This document shows positions 18,692-28,794 of a DNA stretch of 64,000 bases, piece after piece. Below the pieces are notes generated by a model that was not told the DNA's origin, searched no databases, and saw only the letters and a program-made list of their open reading frames with translations. Each line of letters begins with the position of its first letter. Position 1 is the first letter of the stretch. A program made the position numbers and the translations under genes. The DNA comes from Clostridiales bacterium (GTDB lineage Bacteria; Bacillota; Clostridia; Christensenellales; Aristaeellaceae): assembly GCA_015056155.1 (NCBI GenBank), contig SVGU01000003.1, positions 1-64,000 on the forward strand, written 5' to 3'.

Positions 18692-18720
18692 TTGCATTTT
18701 TATTCAGGCGGGCGTATAAT
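18692..18720 (+). promoter_or_regulatory. Sigma-A promoter of argG
   Basis: TTGCAT-N17-TATAAT. Confidence 0.8.
18693..18706. promoter_or_regulatory. ArgR-box-like operator overlapping argG -35
   Basis: TGCATTTTTATTCA; reverse complement TGAATAAAAATGCA is one mismatch from TGAATWWWWATTCA. Confidence 0.6.
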
Positions 18721-18764
18721 CTCCGTTGTCATCCGATCACAACACTTGAAGGAGATTGATAGAT

Positions 18765-19973
18765 ATGGCTAAGATGCGTGTTCTGCTGGCTTACTCCGGC
18801 GGTCTGGATACTTCCATTATCGTTCCGTGGCTGAAGGAAAACTATGACTGCGACGTGGTCTGCGTGGCCGGCGACGTGGGTCAGGGCGAGGAGCTGGAGC
18901 CCCTCCACGAGAAGGCTGCCAAGTGCGGCGCGGAGAAGCTGTACATCGCCGACCTGCGCAAGGAGTTCGTCGAGGAGTTCATCTGGCCCACCCTGAAGGC
19001 TGGCGCTGTTTATGAAGGCAAGTACCTGCTGGGTACCTCCTTCGCCCGTCCGCTGATCGCCAAGCGCCTGGTGGAGATCGCCCATGAGGAAGGCTGCACC
19101 GCCATCTGCCACGGCTGCACCGGCAAGGGCAACGACCAGGTCCGCTTCGAGCTGACCATCAAGGCCTTCGACCCCGACATGAAGATCATCGCCCCCTGGC
19201 GTATCTGGGACATCAAGACCCGCGAGGAGGAGATCGAGTACGCCGAGGCGCGCAACATCCCCGTGCCCGTGAAGAAGGATCGTCCCTACTCCATGGATCG
19301 CAACATCTGGCACATCTCCCACGAGGGCGCCGATCTGGAAGATCCGTGGAACGAGCCGCCGACCGACCTGCTGCTGACCATGGTCACCCCCGAGAAGGCT
19401 CCCGATGAGGCGGAGTACGTCACCATCGACTTCGAGAAGGGCGTGCCGGTGGCCATCAACGGCGAGAAGATGGAAGCCATCGACCTGTTGACCAAGGCCA
19501 ACGAGATCGCCGGCCGCAACGGCGTGGGCTGCGCCGACCTGGTCGAGAACCGTCTGGTGGGCATGAAGTCCCGCGGCGTGTACGAGACTCCCGGCGGCAC
19601 CCTGCTCTACGCTGCCCACGGCATCCTGGAGAGCATCACCCTGGACCGCGCCACCAGCCACTACAAGGAGCTGATCGCCTCCAAGTTCGCCGAGCTGGTC
19701 TACGACGGCATGTGGTACACCCCCCTGCGCGAGGCGCTGTCCGCCTTCGTTGACAGCACGCAGCAGAACGTCACCGGCACCGTGCGTATCAAGTGCTACA
19801 AGGGCAACTGCATCAACGCCGGCGTGAAGTCCCCCAACAGCCTGTACCTGGAGGAGATCGCGACCTTCGGCGACTCCAAGGACCTGTACAGCCACAAGGA
19901 TTCCGAGGGCTTCATCAACCTGCTGGGCCTGCCCCTGAAGGTCAAGGCCATCGTGGATGCGAAGAACAAGTAA
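18765..19973 (+). CDS. argG: Argininosuccinate synthase
   Basis: [18 protein letters not shown]; full-length ArgG. Confidence 0.97.
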   Translation: MAKMRVLLAYSGGLDTSIIVPWLKENYDCDVVCVAGDVGQGEELEPLHEKAAKCGAEKLYIADLRKEFVEEFIWPTLKAGAVYEGKYLLGTSFARPLIAKRLVEIAHEEGCTAICHGCTGKGNDQVRFELTIKAFDPDMKIIAPWRIWDIKTREEEIEYAEARNIPVPVKKDRPYSMDRNIWHISHEGADLEDPWNEPPTDLLLTMVTPEKAPDEAEYVTIDFEKGVPVAINGEKMEAIDLLTKANEIAGRNGVGCADLVENRLVGMKSRGVYETPGGTLLYAAHGILESITLDRATSHYKELIASKFAELVYDGMWYTPLREALSAFVDSTQQNVTGTVRIKCYKGNCINAGVKSPNSLYLEEIATFGDSKDLYSHKDSEGFINLLGLPLKVKAIVDAKNK

Positions 19974-19980
19974 TCATTCC

Positions 19981-20021
19981 AACCTCCTGCTGCGGCGCTC
20001 TGCTGTGGCAGGAGGTTTTCT
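19981..20021 (+). terminator. Terminator of argG
   Basis: AACCTCCTGC...GCAGGAGGTTTTC. Confidence 0.75.
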
Positions 20022-20069
20022 GCGCCTGCCCGCAGGACGGAGAAAATCGCAAAAATCCCGAAAAAGGGC

Positions 20070-20098
20070 TTGCAATCTTCGTCAAGCTCCGATATAAT
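20070..20098 (+). promoter_or_regulatory. Sigma-A promoter of the pyr operon
   Basis: TTGCAA-N17-TATAAT about 50 nt before pyrC. Confidence 0.8.
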
Positions 20099-20149
20099 AA
20101 ATTGGATAACGGTCATCGACCAAATCAGAATGGCAAGGAGGATGTCCAC

Positions 20150-21418
20150 GTGCGAATGCTGCTCAAGGGCGGTCTGGTGTTTGATCAGGGTCGTCTTGTT
20201 CCCATGGATGTGGAGATCACGGACGGTGTTGTGACCGGCCGCGGACAGGTCATTTCTTCTGAAGCGGACAAGGTTTTTGATTGCCATGGTTTGGCAGTGT
20301 TTCCCGGATTTGCGGATGTGCATGTGCACTTGCGTGAGCCGGGATTTTCTTATAAGGAAACGATCGAAACGGGCACGAAGGCCTGCGCCCGCGGCGGCTA
20401 CACGGTCGTCGGCGCGATGCCGAACCTGAATCCCGCGCCGGATTCGGATGAGCACCTGCGCGTGCAGGAGGAGATGATCGCCCGGGAGGCGGTCATCCGC
20501 GTGCTGCCCTATGCGTCGATCACCGTCGGCCAGAAGGGCGAGGGCGAGCTGACGGACATCAAGGGGCTGGCCGGCCGCGTGATCGGCTTCTCCGACGACG
20601 GCCGCGGCGTGAAGGAAGGCAAGACCATGATGGCGGCCATGCAGGCCTGCCGCGCGGCGGACAGCATCATCGCTGCCCACTGCGAGGACATGAGCCTGAT
20701 CCCCCAGGGCGGCGCGATCCATGACGGCGCCTTCGCAAAGGAGCACGGCATCCCGGGCATCCCCTCCCAGAGCGAATGGGGCCCCATCGCCCGCGACGTC
20801 ATCCTCGCGCAGCTGGCCGGCTGCCGCTACCACGTCTGCCATGTCAGCACGAAGGAGAGCGTGGCGATCATCCGCACCGCCAAGGCGGAGGGCGTCGACG
20901 TCACCTGCGAGACCGGCCCGCATTACCTGCTGCTCTCCCAGGACGACCTGCAGGATCTCGGCCGGTTCAAGATGAATCCGCCGCTGCGGGACAAGGAGGA
21001 TCAGCAGGCGCTGATCGAGGGCATCCTCGACGGCACCATCGACATGATCGCCACCGACCATGCGCCCCACTCCGCCGAGGAGAAGGCGAAGGGCCTGGCC
21101 GGGTCCGCCATGGGCGTGGTCGGTATCGAGACGGCCTTCCCGCTGATGTACACCTACTTCGTGGAGACGGGCCGGATGACCCTCGAAACGCTGATCGACC
21201 GCATGGCGTACGCGCCCCGCAAGCGCTTCCGCCTCGACGGCGGCATGAACATCGGCGACCGTGCGGAGATCACCGTCTTCGACCTGAACGCGGACAAGGT
21301 GATCGACCCTGCCGACTTCCTCTCCAAGGGCAAGGCCACGCCCTTTGAGGGCTGGAAGGTGCACGCGGAGTGCAAGCTGACCATCTGCGGCAAGACCGTC
21401 GCTTACAACAATATGTAA
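20150..21418 (+). CDS. pyrC: Dihydroorotase
   Basis: PGFADVHVHLREPGFSYKETIETG; GTG start behind AAGGAGG. Confidence 0.95.
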   Translation: MRMLLKGGLVFDQGRLVPMDVEITDGVVTGRGQVISSEADKVFDCHGLAVFPGFADVHVHLREPGFSYKETIETGTKACARGGYTVVGAMPNLNPAPDSDEHLRVQEEMIAREAVIRVLPYASITVGQKGEGELTDIKGLAGRVIGFSDDGRGVKEGKTMMAAMQACRAADSIIAAHCEDMSLIPQGGAIHDGAFAKEHGIPGIPSQSEWGPIARDVILAQLAGCRYHVCHVSTKESVAIIRTAKAEGVDVTCETGPHYLLLSQDDLQDLGRFKMNPPLRDKEDQQALIEGILDGTIDMIATDHAPHSAEEKAKGLAGSAMGVVGIETAFPLMYTYFVETGRMTLETLIDRMAYAPRKRFRLDGGMNIGDRAEITVFDLNADKVIDPADFLSKGKATPFEGWKVHAECKLTICGKTVAYNNM

Positions 21419-21432
21419 AGAGGAGGATTCCC

Positions 21433-22155
21433 ATGCTTTACCGCCTCATTGAGAATACCCAACTGACCGCATCTGTCTGGCGCATGAAGCTGGAGGGCGA
21501 CACCAGCGCCATCACCGCGCCCGGCCAGTTCGTGCAGCTGACGGTGCCCGGCTTCTACCTGCGCCGCCCCATCTCCATCTGCGACTGGGATGACACCACC
21601 ATCACCCTGGTGTACAAGGTCGTCGGTCAGGGCACGGAGGTCATGTCCGCGATGAAGACCGGCATGGAGCTGGACGTCCTCAACGGTCTGGGCAACGGCT
21701 TCGACACCTCCCGCTGCGGAGAGCGGCCTCTGCTCATCGGCGGCGGCGTGGGTCTGCCGCCCATGATCGGCCTGTGCCGTCAGCTGCTGGCGGAGGGCAA
21801 GCACCCCACGGTGCTGGCGGGCTTCAACACCGAAAGCGAAGTCTTCCTGAAGGACGCGGTGGAGGCGATGGGCGCGCCCTTCGTCCTGGCGACGATGGAC
21901 GGCAGCGCCGGCGTGAAGGGTCTGGTCACCGACGCGATGGCTGACCTCGACTTCACCGACATCTGCGCCTGCGGCCCGCTGCCCATGCTCAAGGCCATCA
22001 TGAACGCCAGCGAAAAGCCCGCGCAGCTCTCCTTCGAGGAGCGCATGGGCTGCGGCTTCGGCGCGTGCATGGGCTGCTCCGTGAAGGTCAAGGGCGGCTA
22101 CAAGCGCATCTGCAAGGACGGCCCGATTCTGGATCGTGAGGAGGTTATCTGGTAA
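21433..22155 (+). CDS. pyrK: Dihydroorotate dehydrogenase electron transfer subunit
   Basis: [12 protein letters not shown]-terminal [25 protein letters not shown] Fe-S motif. Confidence 0.95.
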   Translation: MLYRLIENTQLTASVWRMKLEGDTSAITAPGQFVQLTVPGFYLRRPISICDWDDTTITLVYKVVGQGTEVMSAMKTGMELDVLNGLGNGFDTSRCGERPLLIGGGVGLPPMIGLCRQLLAEGKHPTVLAGFNTESEVFLKDAVEAMGAPFVLATMDGSAGVKGLVTDAMADLDFTDICACGPLPMLKAIMNASEKPAQLSFEERMGCGFGACMGCSVKVKGGYKRICKDGPILDREEVIW

Positions 22156-22156
22156 A

Positions 22157-23062
22157 ATGAAGGATCTGAGCGTAACCCTCTCCGGCGTGAAGCTGGACAA
22201 CCCGATCATCCCCGCCAGCGGCACCTACGGCTTCGGCCAGGAATTCCTGCCGTTCTATGACATCAACATCCTCGGCTCCCTGTCCTTCAAGGGCACGACC
22301 GCCCAGAGCCGCTTCGGCAACCCCACCCCCCGCATCGCGGAGTGCCCCAACGGCATGCTGAACTCCGTCGGCCTTCAAAACCCCGGCGTGGATCATGTCA
22401 TCGCCCATGAGCTGCCCGAGCTGCGCAAGATCTTCCGCAAGCCCATCGTCGCCAACATCAGCGGCTTCTCCATCGAGGAGTATGTGGAGTGCGTCTCCAA
22501 GCTGACGAAGGAGGACCAGGTGGAGATCCTCGAGGTGAACATCTCCTGCCCGAACGTCCACGGCGGCGGCATGGCCTTCGGCACCAGCCCGGAAGCGGCA
22601 GCCAGCGTCACCCGCGCGGTCAAGGAAGTCGCCACCAAGCCCGTGTACATCAAGCTGAGCCCGAACGTGACGGACATCGTGTCCATCGCCAAGGCCTGCG
22701 AGGAGGCCGGCGCGGATGGCCTGAGCCTCATCAACACCCTGCTGGGCATGCGCATCGACCTGAACCGCCGCAAGCCCATCCTGGCCAACGTCATGGGCGG
22801 CTACTCCGGCCCCGGCATCTTCCCGGTGGCGGTGCGTATGGTGTACCAGGTGACCGGCGCGGTGAAGATCCCCGTCATCGGCATGGGCGGCATCTCGACT
22901 GCCCGCGACGTCATCGAGATGATGATGGCTGGCGCGAAGGCCGTGCAGGTCGGCGCGGCGAACCTGGTGAATCCCTACGCATGTAAGGAGATCATCGAGC
23001 AGCTGCCGATCGAAATGGAAAAGCTGCACATTGAGAGGCTGAGCGACATTCAGCGCGTGTGA
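22157..23062 (+). CDS. pyrD: Dihydroorotate dehydrogenase, catalytic subunit (class 1B)
   Basis: [57 protein letters not shown]. Confidence 0.95.
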   Translation: MKDLSVTLSGVKLDNPIIPASGTYGFGQEFLPFYDINILGSLSFKGTTAQSRFGNPTPRIAECPNGMLNSVGLQNPGVDHVIAHELPELRKIFRKPIVANISGFSIEEYVECVSKLTKEDQVEILEVNISCPNVHGGGMAFGTSPEAAASVTRAVKEVATKPVYIKLSPNVTDIVSIAKACEEAGADGLSLINTLLGMRIDLNRRKPILANVMGGYSGPGIFPVAVRMVYQVTGAVKIPVIGMGGISTARDVIEMMMAGAKAVQVGAANLVNPYACKEIIEQLPIEMEKLHIERLSDIQRV

Positions 23063-23070
23063 CGCGCTGT

Positions 23071-23175
23071 AATTCGGAATTCGGAATGCGGAATTCCGAA
23101 TTTGAAGTGTATGCCATGTGCCGATCACCGAAGTTCGTGTCCAGTAACTGAATTCCGAATTCACAATTCCGAATT
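23071..23175 (+). mobile_element. Gene-less heptamer-armed element (MITE-like) between pyrD and pyrF
   Basis: Left arm AATTCGGAATTCGGAATGCGGAATT; inverted right arm AATTCCGAATTCACAATTCCGAATT (22/25 pairing); ~45-nt core. Confidence 0.65.
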
Positions 23176-23232
23176 CACACACGCCCTGCGTGTAGGAATA
23201 TACATCAGTAATAATTTAGGAGGAGAACAACA

Positions 23233-23931
23233 ATGGCTAAGGACGTCATCATTGCCCTCGACTTTGAGAATAAGGAAAAGACCCTCGCGTTCCTCGATCA
23301 GTTCACCGGCCGCAAGCCCTACGTGAAGATCGGCATGGAGCTGTACTACGCCGAAGGCCCCGCCATCGTCAAGGAGATCAAGGCCCGCGGCCACAAGATC
23401 TTCCTGGACCTGAAGCTGCATGACATCCCCAACACCGTCAAGAAGGCCATGGCCGTGCTGCGCCACCTGGATGTGGACATGACCAACCTGCATGCTTCCG
23501 GCACCATCGCCATGATGGAGGCCGCCAAGGAAGGCCTGACCAAGGAAGACGGCACTTGCGGCGTGCTGCTGGCGGTCACTCAGCTGACCTCCACCTCCGA
23601 GGAGCGCATGCAGAACGAGCTGCTGATCAACGCCTCCATGCCCGACACCGTGAAGAAGTACGCCCAGAACGCCAAGGCCGCCGGTCTGCCCGGCGTGGTG
23701 TGCTCTCCGCTGGAGGCTGCGCTGGTCAAGGAAGCTTGCGGCGCGGACTTCCTGACCGTGACCCCCGGCATCCGCTTCGCTGACGGCGACGTGGGCGATC
23801 AGGTGCGCATCATGACCCCCGAAAAGGCGAAGGCTGCCAGCGACTACATCGTCGTCGGCCGTCCGATCACCGCGGCGGCGGACCCGGTGGCGGCTTATAA
23901 CCGCTGCGTGAAGGAATTCCTGGGGGAGTAA
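23233..23931 (+). CDS. pyrF: Orotidine 5'-phosphate decarboxylase
   Basis: [44 protein letters not shown]. Confidence 0.95.
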   Translation: MAKDVIIALDFENKEKTLAFLDQFTGRKPYVKIGMELYYAEGPAIVKEIKARGHKIFLDLKLHDIPNTVKKAMAVLRHLDVDMTNLHASGTIAMMEAAKEGLTKEDGTCGVLLAVTQLTSTSEERMQNELLINASMPDTVKKYAQNAKAAGLPGVVCSPLEAALVKEACGADFLTVTPGIRFADGDVGDQVRIMTPEKAKAASDYIVVGRPITAAADPVAAYNRCVKEFLGE

Positions 23932-23933
23932 GT

Positions 23934-24399
23934 AATTCGGAATTCGGAATGCGGAATTCGGAATTTGGTTTGTGAGACTGAATTCTGAATGAAGCGTAGG
24001 AGTTTTGAATGAAGGATAATAATGTTGTAGTGATGAAGAGCAAAGCGTTTGCATTGCGGATCATCAAGCTGTACCAGATGCTCAATCAGCAGCATGAACA
24101 CATTATGTCCAAGCAGATGCTGCGAAGCGGAACGTCGATAGGGGCAAATGTGAAAGAGGCAATTCGCGGACAATCCCGCGCGGATTTCTTCTCAAAACTG
24201 AACATTGCTCTGAAGGAAGCAAGTGAAACGGAATACTGGTTGGAGCTCCTGTACGAGAGCGGCTACATCAATAATGAAGCAGCATATCAAAGCATTTATA
24301 GTGACTGCCAGGAGCTCATCTCGATTCTTGTTGCAATTACTAAGGCGCAAAATCAGTCCACACTATAAATTCCGAATTCCGAATTCATAATTCCGAATT
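23934..24399 (+). mobile_element. Heptamer-armed element carrying a four-helix-bundle gene
   Basis: 33-nt terminal inverted repeats (23934-23966 vs 24367-24399, 30/33) around one ORF, inserted between pyrF and pyrE. Confidence 0.7.
24009..24368 (+). CDS. Four helix bundle protein (S23/23S rRNA intervening-sequence-protein family)
   Basis: LRSGTSIGANVKEAIRGQSRADFFSKLNIALKEASETEYWLELL signature. Confidence 0.93.
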   Translation: MKDNNVVVMKSKAFALRIIKLYQMLNQQHEHIMSKQMLRSGTSIGANVKEAIRGQSRADFFSKLNIALKEASETEYWLELLYESGYINNEAAYQSIYSDCQELISILVAITKAQNQSTL

Positions 24400-24424
24400 C
24401 GTCAACCGAAAGGAGACAAACAAA

Positions 24425-25081
24425 ATGGAAGCTTACAAGGTAGAGTTCATCAAATTCCTCGAGGACGCGGGCGTGCTGAAGTTCGGCGATTTCACCGCCA
24501 AGTCCGGCCGCAAGATCCCTTACTTCATCAACGCCGGCGACATCAAGACCGGTGACCAGATCGCCAAGCTGGGCGAGTTCTACGCCAAGGCCTACCTGGA
24601 GAAGGTCGGCAACAAGCGCACCGTCCTGTACGGCCCCGCCTACAAGGGCATCTCCATCGCGGTGTCCTCCGCGGTCGCGCTGTCCAAGCAGGGCCTGGAC
24701 GTTCCCTTCTTCTTCAACCGCAAGGAAGTGAAGGATCACGGCGAAGGCGGCGTGTTCGTGGGCTATGTCCCGAAGGCCGGCGAGGAAGTCGTCATCGTTG
24801 AGGACGTCATCACCGCCGGTACCGCCATCCGCGAGAGCATGGCCATCCTGGGCCACCTCGAGGGCGTGAAGGTCGCCGCGACCTTCATCATGGTCGACCG
24901 CAAGGAAAAGGGCAAGACCGAGAAGTCTGCCATGGCCGAGGTGCAGGAGGAGTTCGGCTTCCCGGTGTACTCCGTCGTGGACGTGTACGACATCATCGAG
25001 TACCTCGAGGCGGACGAGAAGAACGCCGAGAACGTGCAGCGCATCAGGAACTACCTGGCCGTGAACGGCGCGCAGGCGTAA
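24425..25081 (+). CDS. pyrE: Orotate phosphoribosyltransferase
   Basis: YGPAYKGISIAVSSAVALS; VVIVEDVITAGTAIRE. Confidence 0.95.
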   Translation: MEAYKVEFIKFLEDAGVLKFGDFTAKSGRKIPYFINAGDIKTGDQIAKLGEFYAKAYLEKVGNKRTVLYGPAYKGISIAVSSAVALSKQGLDVPFFFNRKEVKDHGEGGVFVGYVPKAGEEVVIVEDVITAGTAIRESMAILGHLEGVKVAATFIMVDRKEKGKTEKSAMAEVQEEFGFPVYSVVDVYDIIEYLEADEKNAENVQRIRNYLAVNGAQA

Positions 25082-25109
25082 TCCGCAGGGGTACCCAAAG
25101 GAGTACATC

Positions 25110-25829
25110 ATGCTTGAAATCAGGAATGTGACCCGCAGGTTCTCCACGAAATACGGCGTGAAGGACGCGGTGCTGACCATTCAGCCCGGCAGGACCTATG
25201 CCCTGCTGGGTCCCAATGGCAGCGGCAAAACCACACTGATGAAGATGATCGCCGGCCTGATGATGCCCACCAGCGGGGAGATCCTGCTGGACGGCGAGCG
25301 CATCGGCCCCAGGACGAAGGCGAAGATCGCCTATATGCCCACGGAAAGCTACTTTTACAGCTACATGACCATCCGGGACGCGGGCAGGTACTATGCCGAT
25401 TTCTTCGATGATTTCGACATGGCCCGCTTTGAGGAAATCCTCCGGCGGATGGAGCTGAACCCGAAGGACAGGATCGACAAGCTGTCCTCGGGCATGAACG
25501 CCAAGGTGCGCCTTGCCCTGACCCTCAGCCGCGACGCGGAGCTGATGATGTTCGACGAGCCCCTCAACGGCGTGGACATCCTGACCCGCACGCAGGTGAT
25601 CAACGAGATCATCCGCTACCGCAACGAAGGCCGTTCCATGATCATCTCCACCCATCTGGTGGAGGAGATGGACGACTACATCGACCATGTGGTGTTCATG
25701 AAGAACGGCGAGATCGTGCGGGAGGGCAGCCGGTTGTCGCTGTCGGAGGAGAAGAGCCTGACGGACACATATCTGGAGATCTTCGCCCCGTCCCACAGCG
25801 CGGCACAGGAGGTGACGGCGAATGCTTAA
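25110..25829 (+). CDS. ABC transporter ATP-binding protein
   Basis: Walker A LLGPNGSGKTTL; LSSGMNAKVRLALTL; Walker B ELMMFDEPLNGVD. Confidence 0.93.
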   Translation: MLEIRNVTRRFSTKYGVKDAVLTIQPGRTYALLGPNGSGKTTLMKMIAGLMMPTSGEILLDGERIGPRTKAKIAYMPTESYFYSYMTIRDAGRYYADFFDDFDMARFEEILRRMELNPKDRIDKLSSGMNAKVRLALTLSRDAELMMFDEPLNGVDILTRTQVINEIIRYRNEGRSMIISTHLVEEMDDYIDHVVFMKNGEIVREGSRLSLSEEKSLTDTYLEIFAPSHSAAQEVTANA

Positions 25830-26655
25830 GCTCCTGAAATACGAGTTCCGCAAGGCACTGGTGTCGATCCTGGTGCTGCTGGGCATCACGGCTGCGATGG
25901 AGGGCTACTTCCTCTACGGCGTGTTCAGCGGCGAGGGCGAGCCCAGCTACCATGCGGCCATTGCGGCGATGCTGCTGGTCTTCATGACCTTGGCGGTGTA
26001 CATCTTCGTGATGATCCGCGGCGTGACGAGCTATTCGGGCGAGCTGCGCAGCCGCAGCGCCTACCTGATCTTCATGACGCCCAATTCCACCCTGAAGATC
26101 ATGGCGTCCAAGTTCCTCTTCACTCTTGCGCTCAGCGCGTTCTTCGCGCTGGTGTACATCGGCCTGGGCTATCTGGATATCCGGCTGCTGCTGGAGCGGC
26201 TGGGCGAATACGCCGAATTGATCGAAATCATCGACGAGTCGCTGAAGGAGCTGGGCATCCACACGGACCAGATCATCCTGGCCGGCGTGTTCACGGTGAT
26301 CTACGCCGCACTGTCAACGCTGTCGTTCTTCGCCGTCGCCTACCTCGCCGTGACCCTCAGCCATACCTTCTTCCGGGACAAGAGCTGGCGCTGGCTGATG
26401 GCGATCGTGTTCTACATCGCCCTGAATTACCTCATCGGCTTCATCAACAGCCTGTTCCCCGCGGCCTACTTGATGCTGAACTACATGGATGTGCCGGGGA
26501 TGAACAACATCATCGCCGCCTACAACCTGGAAACGACGCCGGATTTCACGACGCTGCTGCTCTATGTGGTGCCGCAGGCGCTGGTGAGCCTGGCGACGAT
26601 CCTCGTCTCCTTCTTTGGCTGCGCCTACATGCTGGAGAAGAAGATCTCCCTGTAA
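25822..26655 (+). CDS. ABC transporter permease
   Basis: Six-TM-like hydrophobic protein overlapping the ATPase gene. Confidence 0.8.
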   Translation: MLKLLKYEFRKALVSILVLLGITAAMEGYFLYGVFSGEGEPSYHAAIAAMLLVFMTLAVYIFVMIRGVTSYSGELRSRSAYLIFMTPNSTLKIMASKFLFTLALSAFFALVYIGLGYLDIRLLLERLGEYAELIEIIDESLKELGIHTDQIILAGVFTVIYAALSTLSFFAVAYLAVTLSHTFFRDKSWRWLMAIVFYIALNYLIGFINSLFPAAYLMLNYMDVPGMNNIIAAYNLETTPDFTTLLLYVVPQALVSLATILVSFFGCAYMLEKKISL

Positions 26656-26692
26656 CATACACGAATTGATGACAGAAAAGGAGCGGATCCCA

Positions 26693-27616
26693 TTGCGCCA
26701 CCTGATCGACATCACGGATTTCACCGTCGAGGAGATCGAGCATGTGCTTGACCTCGGCGACAAGATGATTGCTGACCCCGCTGCGTACCGCGAGTGCCTG
26801 CGGGGCAGGATCCTTGCGACGCTGTTCTTTGAGCCGAGCACCCGTACGCGCCTGTCCTTCGAGTCGGCGATGCTGAGCCTGGGCGGCAGCGTGCTGGGCT
26901 TCTCCTCGGCGGATTCCTCGTCCACCGCCAAGGGCGAGAGCCTGATGGACACCATCCGCACCGTCTCCTGCTATTCGGACATCATCGCCATGCGCCACCC
27001 CAAGGAGGGCGCGCCCATGGCCGGCTCCCTCAAGAGCTATGTCCCGATCATCAACGCGGGCGACGGCGGCCACAACCATCCCACCCAGACCCTGACCGAC
27101 CTGATGACCATCCGCCGCCAGAAGGGCCGCCTGTCCAACATGGTGGTGGGCCTGTGCGGCGACCTGAAGTTCGGCCGGACGGTGCACTCCCTCATCGGCG
27201 CGATGAGCCGCTACGAGGGCGTGGAGTTCGTGCTGATCTCCCCGCCGGAGCTGAAGGTGCCCGCCTACATCACGGACGAGCTGAAGCGCAAGGAGATCCC
27301 CTTCCGCGAGGTCGAGACGATGGAGGAGGTCATGCCGGAGCTGGACATCCTCTACATGACCCGCGTGCAGAAGGAACGCTTCTTCAACGAGGCGGACTAC
27401 ATCCGCCTGAAGGATACCTACATCCTTGATCCGGAGAAGCTGCGCACGGCCAAGGCGGACCTGTCCATCCTGCATCCGTTGCCCCGCGTGAACGAGATCT
27501 CCACGAAGGTGGACGATGACCCCCGCGCGGTCTACTTCGATCAGGTGCGCAACGGCCGCTTTGTCCGTATGGCGCTGATCAAGACGCTTCTTGAGTGGGA
27601 GGAGATGAAGGCATGA
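26693..27616 (+). CDS. pyrB: Aspartate carbamoyltransferase catalytic subunit
   Basis: [46 protein letters not shown] start behind AAAGGAG. Confidence 0.95.
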   Translation: MRHLIDITDFTVEEIEHVLDLGDKMIADPAAYRECLRGRILATLFFEPSTRTRLSFESAMLSLGGSVLGFSSADSSSTAKGESLMDTIRTVSCYSDIIAMRHPKEGAPMAGSLKSYVPIINAGDGGHNHPTQTLTDLMTIRRQKGRLSNMVVGLCGDLKFGRTVHSLIGAMSRYEGVEFVLISPPELKVPAYITDELKRKEIPFREVETMEEVMPELDILYMTRVQKERFFNEADYIRLKDTYILDPEKLRTAKADLSILHPLPRVNEISTKVDDDPRAVYFDQVRNGRFVRMALIKTLLEWEEMKA

Positions 27617-28044
27617 ACATCGATTCCATCCATTCCGGCATCGTGCTGGACCACATCACCGCCGGGCGGGGCATGGACGTGTACCGCTTCCTGAAGCTGG
27701 ACGAGCTGGACTGCCCCGTGGCCTACATGCGCAATGTCCGCTCCGGCGCGAAGGGCCGCAAGGACATCATCAAGATCGACGCGGAGCTCAATGTCGATCT
27801 GGACGTGCTGGGCTACATCGACCCCGGCATCACCGTCAACATCATCCGGGACGGCGTGGTCGTGGAGAAGAAGAAGCTCTCCCTGCCCGAGCACCTGATC
27901 AACGTCATCCACTGCAAGAACCCCCGCTGCATCACCACGGTGGAGTCTGCGCTGGATCAGCACTTCATCCTCAAGGACCGCACCCACGGCCTGTACCGCT
28001 GCATGTTCTGCGATGCGGAGCGCAAGTCGAAGGCGCTGAGGTAA
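27613..28044 (+). CDS. pyrI: Aspartate carbamoyltransferase regulatory subunit
   Basis: [13 protein letters not shown]-terminal zinc site CKNPRCIT...[11 protein letters not shown] overlap with pyrB. Confidence 0.95.
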   Translation: MNIDSIHSGIVLDHITAGRGMDVYRFLKLDELDCPVAYMRNVRSGAKGRKDIIKIDAELNVDLDVLGYIDPGITVNIIRDGVVVEKKKLSLPEHLINVIHCKNPRCITTVESALDQHFILKDRTHGLYRCMFCDAERKSKALR

Positions 28045-28055
28045 AAACGACAGAG

Positions 28056-28096
28056 AAAGCGCGCTTCCTCCGCCTGTGTGGGGGGAGCGCGCTCTT
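28056..28096 (+). terminator. Terminator of the pyr operon
   Basis: AGCGCGCTTCCTCC...GGGGGGAGCGCGCTCTTCT. Confidence 0.65.
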
Positions 28097-28115
28097 CTGA
28101 TATGGAGGTGTCAGC

Positions 28116-28733
28116 ATGACTGAATACGAGAAGCTGCATTCCGGCGACCTGTACGATCCGGGGGACGAGGCGATCTTCCGCGAGCAGCTGGACTGCCTGG
28201 AAAAGCAGTATGACTACAATCAGACCCGGCCGCATGAGCTGGAAAAGCGCATTGCGATGCTGAAGGAGATGTTCGCCGAGGCAGGGGAGGGCTGCTATGT
28301 CGAGCCGCCGCTGCATTCCAACTGGGGCGGCCATCACACCCATCTGGGCAAGGGCGTGTACGCCAACTTCGGCCTGACGCTGGTGGACGATACGCACATC
28401 TACATCGGCGATCACACCATGCTGGGGCCGAATGTGGTGCTGGCCACCGGCGGGCACCCGATCCTGCCGCAGCTGCGGGAAAGGCAGATGCAGTTCAATC
28501 TGCCCATCCGCATCGGCCGCAACTGCTGGCTGGGCGCAGGGGTCATCGTGCTGCCGGGCGTGAGCATCGGGGACAACAGCGTCATCGGCGCGGAAAGCGT
28601 GGTGACGAAGGATATCCCGGCGGATGTGGTGGCGGTGGGCAACCCCTGCCGGGTACTCCGCCCCATCGGCGAGCAGGACCGGCAGGTTTATACCCGCGGC
28701 CGCCAGATCGATCCAAAGCTGCTGGAAAAATAA
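28116..28733 (+). CDS. Maltose/galactoside O-acetyltransferase-like hexapeptide transferase
   Basis: Hexapeptide repeats; GRNCWLGAGVIVLPGVSIGDNSVIGAESVVTKDIP. Confidence 0.9.
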   Translation: MTEYEKLHSGDLYDPGDEAIFREQLDCLEKQYDYNQTRPHELEKRIAMLKEMFAEAGEGCYVEPPLHSNWGGHHTHLGKGVYANFGLTLVDDTHIYIGDHTMLGPNVVLATGGHPILPQLRERQMQFNLPIRIGRNCWLGAGVIVLPGVSIGDNSVIGAESVVTKDIPADVVAVGNPCRVLRPIGEQDRQVYTRGRQIDPKLLEK

Positions 28734-28775
28734 AAAACGCGCTCCCTTTGCCTGTGCGGCGGAGGGAGCGCCATT
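28732..28775. terminator. Bidirectional terminator between convergent genes
   Basis: AAAAAACGCGCTCCCT...AGGGAGCGCCATTT. Confidence 0.7.
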
Positions 28776-28794
28776 TGCGTTGCCGGTGGTACGA

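Noticed and set aside
20099-20149. PyrR-type attenuator in the pyr leader
   Set aside because: Leader between the -10 and pyrC is only about 50 nt with no terminator/antiterminator pair seen
24009-24368. Part of a diversity-generating retroelement (Avd)
   Set aside because: No reverse transcriptase, template repeat or variable repeat in the window
24009-24368. Classical 23S rRNA intervening sequence
   Set aside because: No rRNA sequence nearby; element sits between two pyr genes
23934-24399. Conventional insertion sequence
   Set aside because: No DDE/HUH/tyrosine transposase motif in the ORF and no clear target-site duplication at the ends
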